Shown here: in pieces, positions 22,246 to 34,315 of the stretch
Layout: every line of letters starts with the position of its first letter
How positions within the stretch are numbered: the stretch's first letter is position 1
Made by a program: the position numbers and the translations under genes
The notes under the pieces: generated by a model
The model's input: only the letters and a program-made list of their open reading frames with translations
What the model was told of the DNA's origin: nothing
The model's database searches: none
Source: Alopecurus myosuroides
Taxonomy: Eukaryota; Streptophyta; Magnoliopsida; Poales; Poaceae
Direction of reading: 5' to 3'
Length of the DNA: 64,000 nucleotides
Assembly: GCA_028641055.1 (NCBI GenBank)
Contig: CM054062.1
Location: 178,704,726 to 178,768,725 of the forward strand

Positions 22246-24582
22246 ATGGCCGATGATCCGGATGTCACCGGTTCCGTGGTGCATGTCACCATGGATGATT
22301 TCAAGGAGTTGAAAAATTCCTTGACCTCATCCATGGATGAAAAAATAGATGAGTTGCGAACACTCATGTTTCATGAAACACAAGGAATCGGTGACCTCCA
22401 CTTCATCTCCTTCGGATGAAATTCCGGAGGGTGCCAAGAATGTGGCTAATGGTGAACCACCTAAAGATGCTCCCGCTAAGAAATCCATCGATAAGGGTAC
22501 GGAAGGAAAAGGATAATTCCACTCCGTCGAAGGACACTATTCTCCCGATCCTCCCATCCTACATCCTCATATAATTCCTAGAGGAGAACCTCCTAAAATT
22601 GATGCACATTCTTTTGGTGAGTGGCAATATTACATGGAAACTCACTTGAACTCTTCTTGTATTGAACTTTAGAGGGTCACTCGAGATGGATACAAGCTTC
22701 ATAACCCCAAGAACTTGACAAGAAGATAAACTGTAGATTGTTAAATCAACTACACCGGCATGTCCATCATTCAACAAGCCGTGGGTCCAAACTACATGCC
22801 TCATCTTCAACGATACTCCACCGCCAAGGAAATATGGGACTCTCTTGTCGTCATGTTTGTAGGCAATGAGAGCATGCAAAGGAATAGGTATGATGCCTTG
22901 AGAAATGAAGCTGAAGTATTCTATATGCATGATGCTTAGAATCATGAAGACATGTACCGAAGGCTCAAGACTCTTGCCACCGAATTCAACAATGTTGGTG
23001 CCAAGTATATTGATGATGCAAGGATCTAGAGGAAGTACATGATAGCTCTTATGCATTTTGAGCCCACTGACTTTAAGAGAATTCAAGGAAGACATGACTT
23101 TGCTTCTTTGACCTCAACCCAAGTGATGCAAGAAATGTGATCCTATCAAGAATTCACAAAGGAGCATCAGTTGCATTGAAGGCCAAGGAAGTGTCAAGGG
23201 AGGTTGATTATCAAGAAGATTCCATTGAGGACTTGGCCCCATTGAAGGATCAAGAATACGACGCCATGCTCAAATATGTCATTTCTCTTACCGTGCAAAA
23301 GTTTTGGAAGAATCCATCCAAGGCCAAGGCATATGTTGAGGGGAAGACCAAGTCTCGCTATGGCAACGAAGGGACTCAAAGAGTGAGGTCTTGCTACAAT
23401 TGTTCAGACAATCACCATTTTGTTGCGGAGTGCCCCTTTGAGAATAGGGAACTTCATGGTGGCAATCTTATTCGCAATGAAAAGTCCAAGGTTGAGTACA
23501 AGAAGCCTCATTTCAAGAGGAAACCCTTCAACAAGAAGTCTCCCACCAAGTTTGTACTTGTGACTCAAGAGGAGAATGATTCCGAAAGTGATGAAGAAGA
23601 AGAAACCACAAGTGAAGTGGCCGCTCTTGCTATTGCTACAACTCCATAATATTCATCACTCTTTGAATCCCCCAATGAGAATCTTCCTCAACCCAATTCC
23701 AAGTGCTTCATGGCTAAGGCCTCGGAGGTATCACCTTCTCCCAACTCTAAGACTCCAAATGAATTGGTTAACCATGCTAGTCTTAGAGTAAAAGATGAAA
23801 TTGCCTCTTTGGATCATTTTATGTCTAACATGCAAGGAGAGACCAAGAAGTACTTTGAACTCCTCATGATCCAATTGGGAGAGGCCCATGAAGATCTTGA
23901 GAAGAAAGTTGAGATTGAGAGAAGAGATGCGGATGAAAAGGCATCTCTCTCTATGACCCTTGAGGAAGAGCATGATGGTCGAGTTTCTCTTGAGGAGGAA
24001 CTTGAATATCTTGAAGAGTCACATAATAAACTTGTTGCTAGGATCACTAAAGAATGTGACCATGCTATTGCTAAATATAAAAAGGCTAAAAAGCATAGGG
24101 TTGAGTTTGGGGTTGGTCATGATAAACAAACCGGGGAGTTTGAAAAGCTCACCAAGTCTCACACGGCCTTGGAGAGTCAACACTCTACCCTCAAAGAGTT
24201 ACATGAACAACTTCAAACTCAACTTAATCAATTAAACACCCCTAGGACCTCTACTTCTTCTTGTTATCATGCAAATATTATTGAGAAAAATGCTAGGTCG
24301 AAGGATGAGCTAGCAAGGCTCGAGGGAAAGAGCCCTCAAGTTGAGAAGGTTGTGGCCTCAAGCCCACAAGTGGTTACTTCTAGACCACAAGTGAGTGATC
24401 ATCGGCCACAAGTTTGCAAGCAAGGTCTTGGCTATTTTACCAAGAATAAGAACAATAACAAGAAGAATATGAACAAGAAGAAGGCCAACAATGTTGCTTC
24501 GAGTGGTATTGTCATTGGGACAACACTACTCGTAGCATTCCCGCACAAGACAACAATGTTGCTTAGAGTGGTAGTGTCATGA
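22246..24582 (+). pseudogene. gag: gag of element 3 with zinc knuckle and coiled coil, broken
   Basis: Likely start at ATG 22246 (MADDPDVTG). The capsid-like part is recognisable (IDAHSFGEWQYYMETHL, YSTAKEIWDSL) but carries a frameshift near 22400 and several stops up to 23140. An open part (23137-23649) ends in a zinc knuckle, CYNCSDNHHFVAEC. After one more stop, a frame from 23710 has a long heptad-rich region (EIERRDADEKASLSMTLEEE and onward) predicted as coiled coil, as in SIRE-type gag. A 65-bp tandem duplication lies at its end, and a solo LTR then interrupts the gene. Confidence 0.8.
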
Positions 24583-24583
24583 T
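24486..24583 (+). repeat. 65-bp tandem duplication in gag of element 3
   Basis: The unit beginning CAACAATGTTGCTT at 24486 repeats at 24551. The second unit is split by the solo LTR and resumes at 26792 with GGGACAACACTACTCGTAGC. As 65 is not a multiple of three, it shifts the frame. The duplication therefore predates the solo LTR insertion. Confidence 0.8.
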
Positions 24584-26786
24584 TGAAAGTGCATGGTGCC
24601 CCATGTTTGGTTTTGGTAATTAATGACAATCCTTATGAACTAATATTTTCATTAAGAAATTCTTGTAGGTTTGTCCATTGGCACCACTTGAACTCCATGT
24701 GTTGGATTCAATGTTGGAAGCCATAAAGATCATTGCTTATAATGAATATATTTGATATGATCAAGAAGAGGAATTGTCATTCTATTATTGATCATATTGC
24801 AAGTATGTCTTCAAGAAGGAGATTGTGTGAACATTCATGTTTACCTTCAATACATCATCATCATGAATAAAGAGAAGATACTTGGTTGATCAAGTTGAAG
24901 TGCAAGTTAAAGATGAGCGTCAAGAAGAGTTCAAATGCTTTATGCTTTCCACCCATATGGAGATTATTTTCAAGTGAAGATGGACATGTGAGAATCTCTC
25001 CCATATTACCTTATGGGGTAGCAATTTACAAGTATTCACAAAGCGAAGCGCAATCAAGAAAGGTAGTCCAACTTGAGGTGATTAAGATCGTCATCATATA
25101 GCTCCATTGGAATGCAAAAGGAAAAGGTGACCTTGATAGGTTTTCTATTTTACCGGTCTCAAGATGTTAGTAGGGAGATCGGGTTATAGGATAGATAACC
25201 ATTCTATCAAGAGGGGCCCTCGAATGAGTTGCTTGATCGTATCGTTCGTAGAGAGCTCAAATATTTGCATCCTTGGCATCATCTTTCTTGGTTATTATTT
25301 GGGTTTTCTCCACATGTGGTTTTAGATCTTGTATTTTTCTTCATGTCAAGCTCAAGTTCATCAAAAAACGGATTTCGTATAGAAAAATTATTGTGTTTTT
25401 GTTATTTGAGGTTTTGTCGGTTCCTATCTTATAGAGAGGTCTAGACTTTGACAATTTTGTTTTATTCTCCCTTGTTCTACTATGATGTTTCCTTGCATAT
25501 TCTTCTATTTCTCGTCGTTTCGATTTCAACGAGCCAAAGAACGTCGAAAACGGAGTCCGGATGCAAAGGATATGACCGTTTTCGTATCAGTGTTTTGGCA
25601 GTTTTCAGCGGGGGCGGAAATTCCGGTCCAAGGCCGGAAATTTCTGGCCAAGCCAGAATATTCCGCGGAAAATATCCGGCCTAGACTAGAGAGCGGTCAC
25701 TCGCGCTCCAGGGGGGTCTTGAATCGTCCGGAAATTTCTAGGCTTGAAATTTCCGGCCCGGGGGGGCGGAAATTTCTGGGGTAAGTGCGAAAATTCCACC
25801 ATGGACGGCCCTAACGACCATATTTCGTGGGAAGCTATAAATAGCCTTCGTCTTCCTCAAGAGGAGGCTGCCCAGCCCATTTTCTCTCTCCTGCATTGCT
25901 GACCTTCAAGAGTTTGGGTTTATCTCAATCCCTCCAATGATTCTTGCCCTTTTTAGGGAAAAGAGAGACAGGAGATCTAGATCTACTATTCCACCAATCA
26001 ATTTCTCCTCTTAGTGAGGGGAATCCATTGGATCTAGATCTTGGGATTGATTAGTTGTTTTCCCTGTTCTTCCTTCTTGCTCCCTCCATAGCATTAGTTT
26101 CTTTGGTGGGATTTGGGAGAGAAGGACTTGACCACTTTGTGTGTTCTTGCCATTGCATTAGGTGCATCGGTTTGAGTTCCCCACGGGATTCGTGAAAGAG
26201 AAGTTCGTGAGCTTGTTACTCTTGGGTGCTTGGACACTAGAGAGACGGTTAGTGCTTGGAGCTTCCACCTTGTTGCAAGAAGCTTTGTTGAGAGCCTCCA
26301 ATTGAGTTGTGGAGATAGCCTCAACCTTGTGTAAGGTTTGGTAACCTCCTTCACGACGACCTCATAGTGGAAACGAGAATCTCCCTCACCGGAGAAGCTC
26401 AAGGAGAATAAGGTGTGCACATCCGTGCTATTGAGGAGCGCCTAGGTGGCTCCCCGCCTCTCCAACAAAGACGCACTTCCTTTGGGAAGGAACTTCGGTA
26501 ATCACATCGGTGTTTCCTTGTGCTTCGGTTATTTCTATACGCTAGCTCGTTACTTATGTATTTAACTTTGTGATAGCCATTGTGCTTGAAGTCATCTTTC
26601 TTGCTATCACATAGTTGTATATCTTGCTTAGCGTAAGTTGTTGGTGCACATAGGTAAACCTAGCTTGTATAGGTTTTATGCTTGATAAATTAAACGCTAG
26701 TTTTATTCCGCATTTATTCTAGCCTAAACCGTAATAATTTTAAAGCGCCTATTCTCCCCCCTCTAGGCGGAATCCTTCTACTTTCA
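24584..26786 (+). repeat. Solo LTR of a SIRE/Maximus-like Copia element
   Basis: 2203 bp from TGAAAGT to ACTTTCA (perfect 7-bp inverted ends). The flanks are ATGAT (24579-24583) and ATGAG (26787-26791), a duplication with one change. The start TGAAAGTGCA..GGTGCCCC and the end CCCCCCTCTAGGCGG are typical of Maximus-like LTRs. No internal domain is present, so it is a solo LTR left by recombination between two LTRs. Confidence 0.87.
25835..25844 (+). promoter_or_regulatory. TATA box in the solo LTR
   Basis: CTATAAATAG about 1.25 kb into the LTR, followed by a C/T-rich start region. Confidence 0.6.
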
Positions 26787-28805
26787 ATGAGGGACAACAC
26801 TACTCGTAGCATTTCCGCGGGAACCAACAATCCACACCATTTCTTATATGCTGATTATTATGGTGTTGTACAAGCTAATATGTTGGTCCTATTGAAGGTT
26901 TCATTGACTATACCATTTGGGTTTCAAAGACCCTTGTTTCTAACATGAGGGGACCCTCCTCGGGTCCTAACTCTAGTCAATGATCTCTTGCAGGACTATG
27001 CTTCCGGTGGGTCTAAATGGATAATTGATAGTGGATGCACTATTCATATGACCGGAAGCAAAGAACTTGTGACGGAGTTGCGCCCAAATACAATTGATGC
27101 AACCGTCACTTATGGATAAAAGTCCAAGTCTAAGGTATCGGGGTTTGGCAAGGTTGTGACTGCTCGTGATATCACTATTGTGGACGTCATGCTTGTTGAA
27201 TCCCTTTGTTATAATTTACTTTAAGTTTGTTCATTAGGGAAGACAGGTTTCTCCGTCTTCTTTGATCCTGATATTGTGGTCCTTTTGAGGATCAAGACTC
27301 TTGACGTCGCATACGTGGGACATGTCGAAAATTAGTTGTTTGTGGTGGACTTTTCGAAGTCCACCAACTCTCAATCGATTTGTCTTTTCGGAAAGGCGGA
27401 CGTGGGGTGGATTGGCATCGCCGCTTATCCCATGTCAACATGAAAACTTGGCAAAGTCTTCACAAAGGTGGCCTTATCCTCAGACTAAAATAAAATGTTT
27501 CCTTTTCCAAAGATCGCGTTTGTAGGTCGTGTGTCGAAGGAAAGATGCATGATGCCGCCCATAAGGCCAATACTATCATCTCATCAAAGAGGATCTTGGA
27601 GCTTCTCTATGTTGATCTCTTTGGTGCCGTGCCTGAGGCAAGTCTTGGAGGCAAGAAATATTCCTTGGTGATTGTCGATGACTATTCAAGATACACTTGG
27701 GTTTATTTCTTCAAGTGCAAGAGTGAGACCCAACAAACTATCATCAACTTCTCCAACCAAGTGCAACGTCAGCACAATGTCCAAATCATGGCTATTAGGA
27801 GTGACAATGACTCCGAGTTCAATCACTACACTTTGAATGAATTCCTTAGCGCAGACGGTATTCGTCATCAATATTCCGCTACCTATACCCCTAAAAAAAA
27901 TGGTGTAGCCGAAAGGAAGAATAGAACTCTATTGGATATGGCAATGACCATGTTGGCGGCGTATTCTTATCCCCAATATCTATGGGCCGAGGCCATATCC
28001 ACCGCATGCCACTCCTCCAATAGCCTCTACATCCGCAAGGGCTTAGACACGACTCCATATGATATCCTCACCAGCAATAAACCCAACGTCTCCTATTTCC
28101 GTGTTTTTGGTTGTAAGTGTTTCTATTTGATCAAGGGTGTTCGGTTGTCTAAATTCAAATCTAAAACTATTGAGGGTATATTTTTTGGTTACGGTGCCGA
28201 ATCGCACACTTATAGAATCTTTGACAAAGCCTCACGGATTGTCATAGAATCTTGTAGTGTGGTTTTCAAGGAAAATGATGGCTCCCAAGTGGCGCAATTT
28301 CATGTTTCTAATGTAGATGTTGAATTGCCTCAAGAAGCCATAGGAAGGATGGGTGTGGGATTTTTCCGCCCCATTGAGGGACACCTTATGGCAACTCGAG
28401 AAGAACTATGCTCTACTGAAGTGGAGCCCTCCTCTACAATAGAAGAACAAGCCAAGGAGCCAAGTGATGCACCTAACCAAGAACATGTTCAAGACCCTTC
28501 TCTTATTTACCAAGTTGGCATGCAAGATGCAACCACTCCTATCACTCATGCTAGTCAAGGTCAAGGCCAAGATCAACCTTATTCACCCTTCTCTCCTCAA
28601 GTTGAAGCAAGTGTTGTGTATGATGATGATGATCAAGGCCAACAATTCGGTCAAGACGGGGACCCAAATGATCAAGATAATCAAGTGATTCCTCCTCGCA
28701 ATAATAAGGAGATCAAAGCCCTTCGTACTAAAAGGATTAGAAGAGCTTTGAAGCGTATTGATGCATCCGGAAAAAAAGTGTTGGAAGATGTTCAAGCTAT
28801 AAGAT
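26787..28805 (+). pseudogene. pol: Protease and integrase of element 3
   Basis: Protease is marked by WIIDSGCTIHMTGS near 27020-27060, with later stops. The integrase part begins in decayed sequence around 27410-27540 (SHVNMKTW, CVEGKMHDA). It has a long open frame from 27545 to 28825. The catalytic residues are in LLYVDLFGAV (D24), RSDNDSEF (D87) and KKNGVAERKN (E123), the last two separated by 35 residues. The C-terminal linker is rich in Asp, Gln and Pro. The frame then joins reverse transcriptase after an apparent deletion near 28800. Confidence 0.88.
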
Positions 28806-30127
28806 ACTCAAGTGGAAGGCATTGACTTTGATGAAACATATGCTCTTGTGTCTCGCCTTGAGTCCATCTGTATCCTTCTTGCATATGAATCTTCGCATAA
28901 TTTCAAATTACAACAAATGGATATCAAAAGTGATTTTATAAATGGTCCACTAAAAGAGGATGTGTATGTTAAGCAACCTCCGGGGTTCGAGAACCCCAAC
29001 TTCCCTATACATGTCTACAAGCTCGATAAGGCGCTCTATGGACTTAAACAAGCACCACGTGCATGGTGTGAGAACCTTAGAGAGTTGTTGGAAGACCGTG
29101 GGTTTGAAGTTGGGAAGATCGACCCCACCCTTTCACAAAGAGGGTAAAGAGAGAACTTTACATATTCCAACTCTATGTGGACGATATTATCTTTGGCTCA
29201 ACTAACCAAGCTTTTAATAATGAGTTCTCAAAGGTTATGACTGACATATTTGAGATGTCCATGATGGGAGAGCTTAAATTCTTCCTTGGCTTTGAGATCA
29301 ATCAATTGGCTCGTGGGACTTTCATTTCTCTAGCCAAGTACACTCAAGACATGCTCAAGAGGTTTAATTTCCAAGGTGCAAAAGAGAAGCCATCTCCTAT
29401 GCAAGTCAAATGCCACCTCAAGCGCAACCCGGATGGTAAAGATGTGGACCAAAATTTGTACCGTTCTATGATTGGTTCTTTGCTTTACCTTTGTGCGTCT
29501 AGGCCCGATATCGTGTTGAGTGTAGGTGTGTGTGCAAGGTATCAAGCGGCTCCTAAGGAAAGCCACTTGGTGGCGGTCCATAGGATCTTTCGGTATTTGG
29601 TTCATACCTCAAGGTTTGGTTTGTGGTACCCAAAGGGGACATAATTTTATCTCAAGGGCTACATGGACTCGGATTGAGCTGGTGATCAAGATGATAGGAA
29701 GTCTACTTCCGGGGCTTGCCAATTTCTTGGTAGGTCCTTGGTGAGTTGGTCTTCCAAGAAGCAAAATTGTATATCTCTCTCCACCACCGAAGCCGAGTAT
29801 GTGGCGGCCTCTAGTGCTTGCACCCAGTTGCTATGGATGAGGCAAACCCTCAAAGAGTATGATGTTCACTTGGATAAGGTGCCTCTCATGTGTGACAATG
29901 AAAGTTCCATCAAGATGGCCTACAACCCCATGCAACACACAAAGACGAATCATATTGAGATTCTTCATCATTTCATCCGGGATCATGTGGCAAGAGGTGA
30001 TATTGAGCTAGCTTATGTCCCCACCAAGGATAATCTCGTGGACATCTTTACGAAACATCTTGATGATGCAAGATTCATGTTCTTGAGGAATGAGCTAAAT
30101 ATCATCGATTCTAGGAGCTTGACTTGA
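28806..30127 (+). pseudogene. pol: Reverse transcriptase and RNase H of element 3, N-terminus deleted
   Basis: Starts abruptly at the block YSQVEGIDFDETYA, so the first reverse transcriptase motifs are missing. It continues with LQQMDIKSDFINGPL, the catalytic YVDDIIFG (about 29174) and SMIGSLLYLCASRPDI. RNase H follows with SLSTTEAEYVAASS and ends in DIFTKHL. There is a frame change near 29140 and stops near 29644 and 29680. Order and motifs are clearly Copia. Confidence 0.88.
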
Positions 30128-30315
30128 TGATGTTGCACACACCCCTATAGTTGATACGTGTTTGGGTTTAGGAGTATGCATGGACATAGAGGGAGTGTTA
30201 TCCTAAAACATTAGGTTCTTCCTCCCCCCATTATGCCCAAAGCAAAAATTCATTGTTATCTCTCTATTTCTATTGTTGAATTGTGATCTTCAATGTCGAG
30301 TAGTGGCCATGCACC
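30128..30315 (+). other. 3' region of element 3
   Basis: Non-coding tail after RNase H. It stops at the first base of element 4, without a polypurine tract or a 3' LTR. Confidence 0.5.
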
Positions 30316-30346
30316 TGTAACATCCCTACTTTGTAATAAAGTTGTG
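30316..30346 (+). repeat. 31-bp stub of the element 4 5' LTR
   Basis: Identical to the first 31 bases of the 3' LTR at 46864 (TGTAACATCCC, TTTGTAATAAAGTTGTG). It is fused directly to gag sequence. Confidence 0.85.
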
Positions 30347-33212
30347 CCCTTGAATACGGTAGAAAAGAGATGGAGACTGCTGTAAAACGGGATGCTGATA
30401 ACTCTTGTGCATCTTCCTCTGGCTCCAAGAAGCACCATGTGTTCATACCATACAGTGCTATTCCTAGTGCCCCGTTTGCACCCAATTTTGTGGGATACGT
30501 TCCTCGTCCGCCTCCATAAGATGCTAAACCACCTGGCTCTATATGTTTCAAGTGTGGTCAGCTGGGTCATCTTTCTCGAGAGTGTCTTCAGAAGAAAATT
30601 GGTTGTGGAGTTCCTCCGCCCAAGAAAAACGTGAAGTCCACGGATACTAGACATGCTTTCTTAACACATGTTACACTTAAGAAGGCTCAAGATGATCCAA
30701 GCGTTCTTTGGAGTACAATTCGAGTTAACTCCATTCTGGCGACAACGCTGTTTGACTCTGGAGCATCACATACATTCATGTCAGAAAAGCTCGCTGAAAT
30801 GCATGGGATACCTTTCCAAAGGATGTCAATGTCCTTGGTGGTCTAGTCCCCAGGGTTTAACTGGCAAACCACGATGGTTACCCCAGAGCTCATAGTTGAT
30901 ATAGGGTATAGGTTGTTCCCTACCACATTCTTTGCCTTAAAGTCAACTGACATTGATGTCATTTTAGGCATGGATTGGCTCAAGTGGTTTGGAGCTGTAA
31001 TTGACTGCGCAGACAAGTCCATCATCTTGACAGATAGTTCTGGTGCTAGTGTGAAGTGTTGAACGTGTGCAGATCTAGCCCCATCAGCGTACTATCAAAT
31101 TTCACCTGAATCACAGCTATACTCCACGCAAGCTCACAGTCCTCCTGAAATTCATGAGTTGCCAGTAGTCATTGATTCTCCTGATGTGTTTCCTGAAGAG
31201 CTACCTAACATGCCACCTGATCGAAGTGTGGAATTTGTCATTGAATTAGTCCCTGGCACCGCTCCTATGTCCAAAAGACCTTATCGTATGGCCCCATAAG
31301 AGTTGGCTGAATTGAAGCGACAAATAGAGGAGTTAGAAGAAAAAGGTTTCATCCAACCTAGTACATCTTCTTGGGGTTGTCCTACCATCTTTGTCAAGAA
31401 GCGGGATACAAATGTTCCTTGTCTGGTTATTGATTATCGACCGCTGAATGCAATGACCATTAAAAACAAGTATCCTGTTCCAAGAATCAATGACCTGTTT
31501 GATCAGTTAGCTGGTGCAACTGTCTTCTCTAAGATGGACCTACAATCAGGATACCATCAGATAAAGATAAAAAAATAGTACATTCCTAAAACGGCTTTCA
31601 CCACTCGTTATGGTCTCTATGAGTACACCGTTATGTCATTTGGCCTTACCAGTGCTCCAGCTACATTCATGAGGCTCATGAACTCAGGTATCATGGAGTA
31701 TCTTGACAAGTTCGGCGTGGTCTACATCGACGATATCCTGGTCTATTCCAAAACCGAAGATGAACGTGCCGAACACTTGCGTTTGGTGTTGTCCAAACTC
31801 TGTGACCACAAGTTGTATGCCAAGTTCTCCAAATGTGAGTTATGGTTGTAAGAACTCATCTATCTCGGACACGTGGTGTCCTCCAAAGGTGTTGTAGTGA
31901 TTCCAGACAAGGTTCAAACCATTCTGGACTGGGAAGCACCTAAATCAGTCAAGGATGTTCGAAGTTTTCTCGGGATGGCAGGTTACTACCGTCGTTTCAT
32001 CGATAATTTCTCCAAAATTGCCAAACCTATGACTGAGCTTCCAAAGGAAGGTAAATTTTTTGAGTTGTCAGAAAAGGCTGAGGAGAGCTTCCAAACCCTG
32101 AAAACTAAACCGACTACCGCTCATGTGCTTGCTCTTCCTGATACGAGCAAGGAGTTTGTTATCTTCTGTGATGCCTCGCAACAAGGACTCGGTTGCGTGT
32201 TAATGCAAGAAGGTCATGTGGTGGCTTATGGTTCTCGTCAATTGAAACCACATGAGTGTAAATATCCAACTCATGATCTCGAGCTAGCAGCCGTGGTCCA
32301 TACTCTCAAGCAATGGCGTAATTATCTTCTTGGTAACCGCTGTGAGTTATACTTAGATCATCAGAGTCTGAAATATCTGTTCACCCAACCGGATCTGAAC
32401 CTTAGATAGAGAATATGGTTGGAAGTAATTAAAGACTTTGATTTGGGTCTCAACTATCAACCCGGCAAAGCCAACATCGTGGCTGATGCGCTAAGTCAGA
32501 AGTCTTACGGTAACAACTTGATCATACAACAAGCTCAACCTTCTCTTCATGAGGAGTTCTCCAAGATTAACCTTGAAATTGTCCCTTCTCGTTATCTTGC
32601 TAACCTAGAGGAGAAACATTCTATAGAGGACCAGATCAAAAAGGTTCAAAAGCATGATCTAGGCATTGCTAACATGAAGAAGATCATTGCTAACGGAGTT
32701 GCTAAGTGCTTCACTATTGATAACGAAGGTACCGTCTATTTTGGCAATCGTTTGGTGGTGCCAAAGAGATGGAATCTGAGAAGGCTTATACTCCAAGAGG
32801 CCCATGAAACACCTCTTTCTATCCATCCTGGTAGCACTAAAATGTACCAAGATCTACGTCCAAGGTTTTGGTGGACCCGGATGAAGCGAGAAATAGCTAA
32901 GTATGTTGCTGAATGTGATGTCGGTCGTCGTGTTAAAGATGAACATTAAAGACCAGCCGGTGTTCCCCAACCTCTACCGATTCCTGAGTGGAAGTGGGAT
33001 GAAATCGGTATGGACTTCATTACCGATCTTCCCATAACCAAGAAGGGTCACAATGCTATCTGGGTAGTGGTTGATCGACTGTCCAAGGTTGCTCATTTTC
33101 TCCCTATTCGAGAGGCCATCTCCACCAGTCAGTTGGCAGATCTGTACATCTCTCGAATAGTCAGTCTTCACGGAGTTCCTAAAAGGATTGTCTCGGATCG
33201 TGGGGGCATATT
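30347..33212 (+). pseudogene. pol: gag (C-terminal)-protease-reverse transcriptase-RNase H-integrase of element 4
   Basis: One reading frame in order: zinc knuckle CFKCGQLGHLSREC; protease TLFDSGASHTFMS; reverse transcriptase ([24 protein letters not shown]); RNase H ([28 protein letters not shown]); integrase (HPGSTKMYQDL, MDFITDLP, SDRGGIF). Eight in-frame stops occur, at 30517, 30844, 31060, 31297, 31576, 31849, 32407 and 32947, yet I see no frameshift over 2.7 kb. At least three stops stand where relatives have Gln. Element 5 interrupts it in the integrase core. Confidence 0.9.
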
Positions 33213-33705
33213 TGTCGAATCTGTCGTTCAGCAATTCCCTCAAGTGAACCTATAGGGTTTCGAAAAGGAGAACCCATGAGCGCTGGTGGCGATCGCCGGC
33301 TAAACAGGGGGCAAGATTTACCCAGGTTCGGGGCCCTCGTAGAGGTAAAACCCTTACTCCTGCCTCTGCCGATCTGTATTAATCGAGTAGATCGGTTACA
33401 ATGATGGTGGCTCAAGTCGAGAGTATGATCTCGAGCTCAAGGCTTTGGTGTTGCGGTGTTGCTTGGTCCTCTACCGGTGGCTCTCCTGGCCTTATATAGG
33501 TGGCCAGGTCTCAAACCCTACCCGGAGAGGACTCGAACTCTAATCCTACGTCGGTTACAGCTTTCCTAACTTAGCCCGCAAGGTATTGCGGGTGGGCTTC
33601 ACATGGGCTTTTCGGCGTTCCAAGGGCTCCTCCTCTTGGGCCTTAACCTTGGGTCGGAGATGGGGGTGTCCTTTCCCGCAGGGTCTAATATCCATTCCTT
33701 CGTCA
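33213..33705 (-). repeat. 3' LTR of element 5
   Basis: On the plus strand it runs TGTCGAATCTG to CCTTCGTCA. The minus-strand TATA-like CCTATATAAGG is at 33490-33500. It lies next to the polypurine tract at 33706. Confidence 0.93.
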
Positions 33706-33727
33706 GTAGCCCCCGAGCGTTTGCTCG
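33706..33727 (-). other. Polypurine tract of element 5 with adjacent hairpin
   Basis: The minus strand reads CTCGGGGGCTAC directly before the 3' LTR, the plus-strand primer. It overlaps a perfect hairpin, CGAGC GTTT GCTCG (33714-33727). Similar tract-plus-hairpin modules recur inside the element near 36665, 36770 and 37951. Confidence 0.75.
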
Positions 33728-34315
33728 ATTGGGATTTTCCAGTCGAGTAGACGGTCAAGCTTTTTTGCTTCTATTGCCCTTGGATAACCAGTATAGGTTG
33801 CTTCTTGCCTGGAGGGCGTGTACCCTGTGTGATGAGTTTCGTACCCGAGTGTCGAGTAATGAAAAGTGCCTGTTTGTATGGCTGTTTATCGCAGAAGGCT
33901 ATGGCGCAGTAGCTTGGCTCTCTCGAAAGTTCAGGGCCAATTAATTGCGACTAGGGAAAAACAGTTCTGGCCTAAACAGATTCGAGACCTCTGACTCGAA
34001 CCCAACGAGGTGATCGTTGCGATTGGGCTGTAGTCTTCTTACCGAATCGAACTTAACCTATGGGGGTACCCGGCGCGTCCGCTAGGATTTTTCTTCGTGT
34101 TGTTGACACGGAATCATACCGGAGGATGCAGCTTGAGTGCGATTCCAGGCCCTCAAGAGAGATCTTTCAGGTCTTATCTTCATATTCGAAAGAATATGGC
34201 ATCCGGATGTACCTAGTCGGCCGAACAATCCAGGTTTATGATGCGCTAACATCGTGTGTATGAGTGGCAGGATCTGCCTACTCGCGTAGTTTTGGGTTTG
34301 TAGTTCTTTGTCCAT

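Larger units (their letters stand above)
21057..30315 (+). mobile_element. Element 3: SIRE/Maximus-like Ty1/Copia retrotransposon, decayed
   Basis: The order is 5' LTR, Met-type primer binding site, gag with coiled-coil extension, protease, integrase, reverse transcriptase, RNase H. This is the Copia order, with integrase before reverse transcriptase. A solo LTR interrupts it at 24584-26786. No 3' LTR is found before element 4 begins at 30316, so the right end is lost. The left edge is approximate. Confidence 0.85.

Noticed and set aside
23710..24582. Host coiled-coil gene
   Set aside because: It is in line with gag after the zinc knuckle, and coiled-coil extensions are usual in SIRE-type gag.
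30311..30315. GCACC as target-site duplication of element 4
   Set aside because: No GCACC follows the 3' LTR end at 50451, where ATTAT is found instead.
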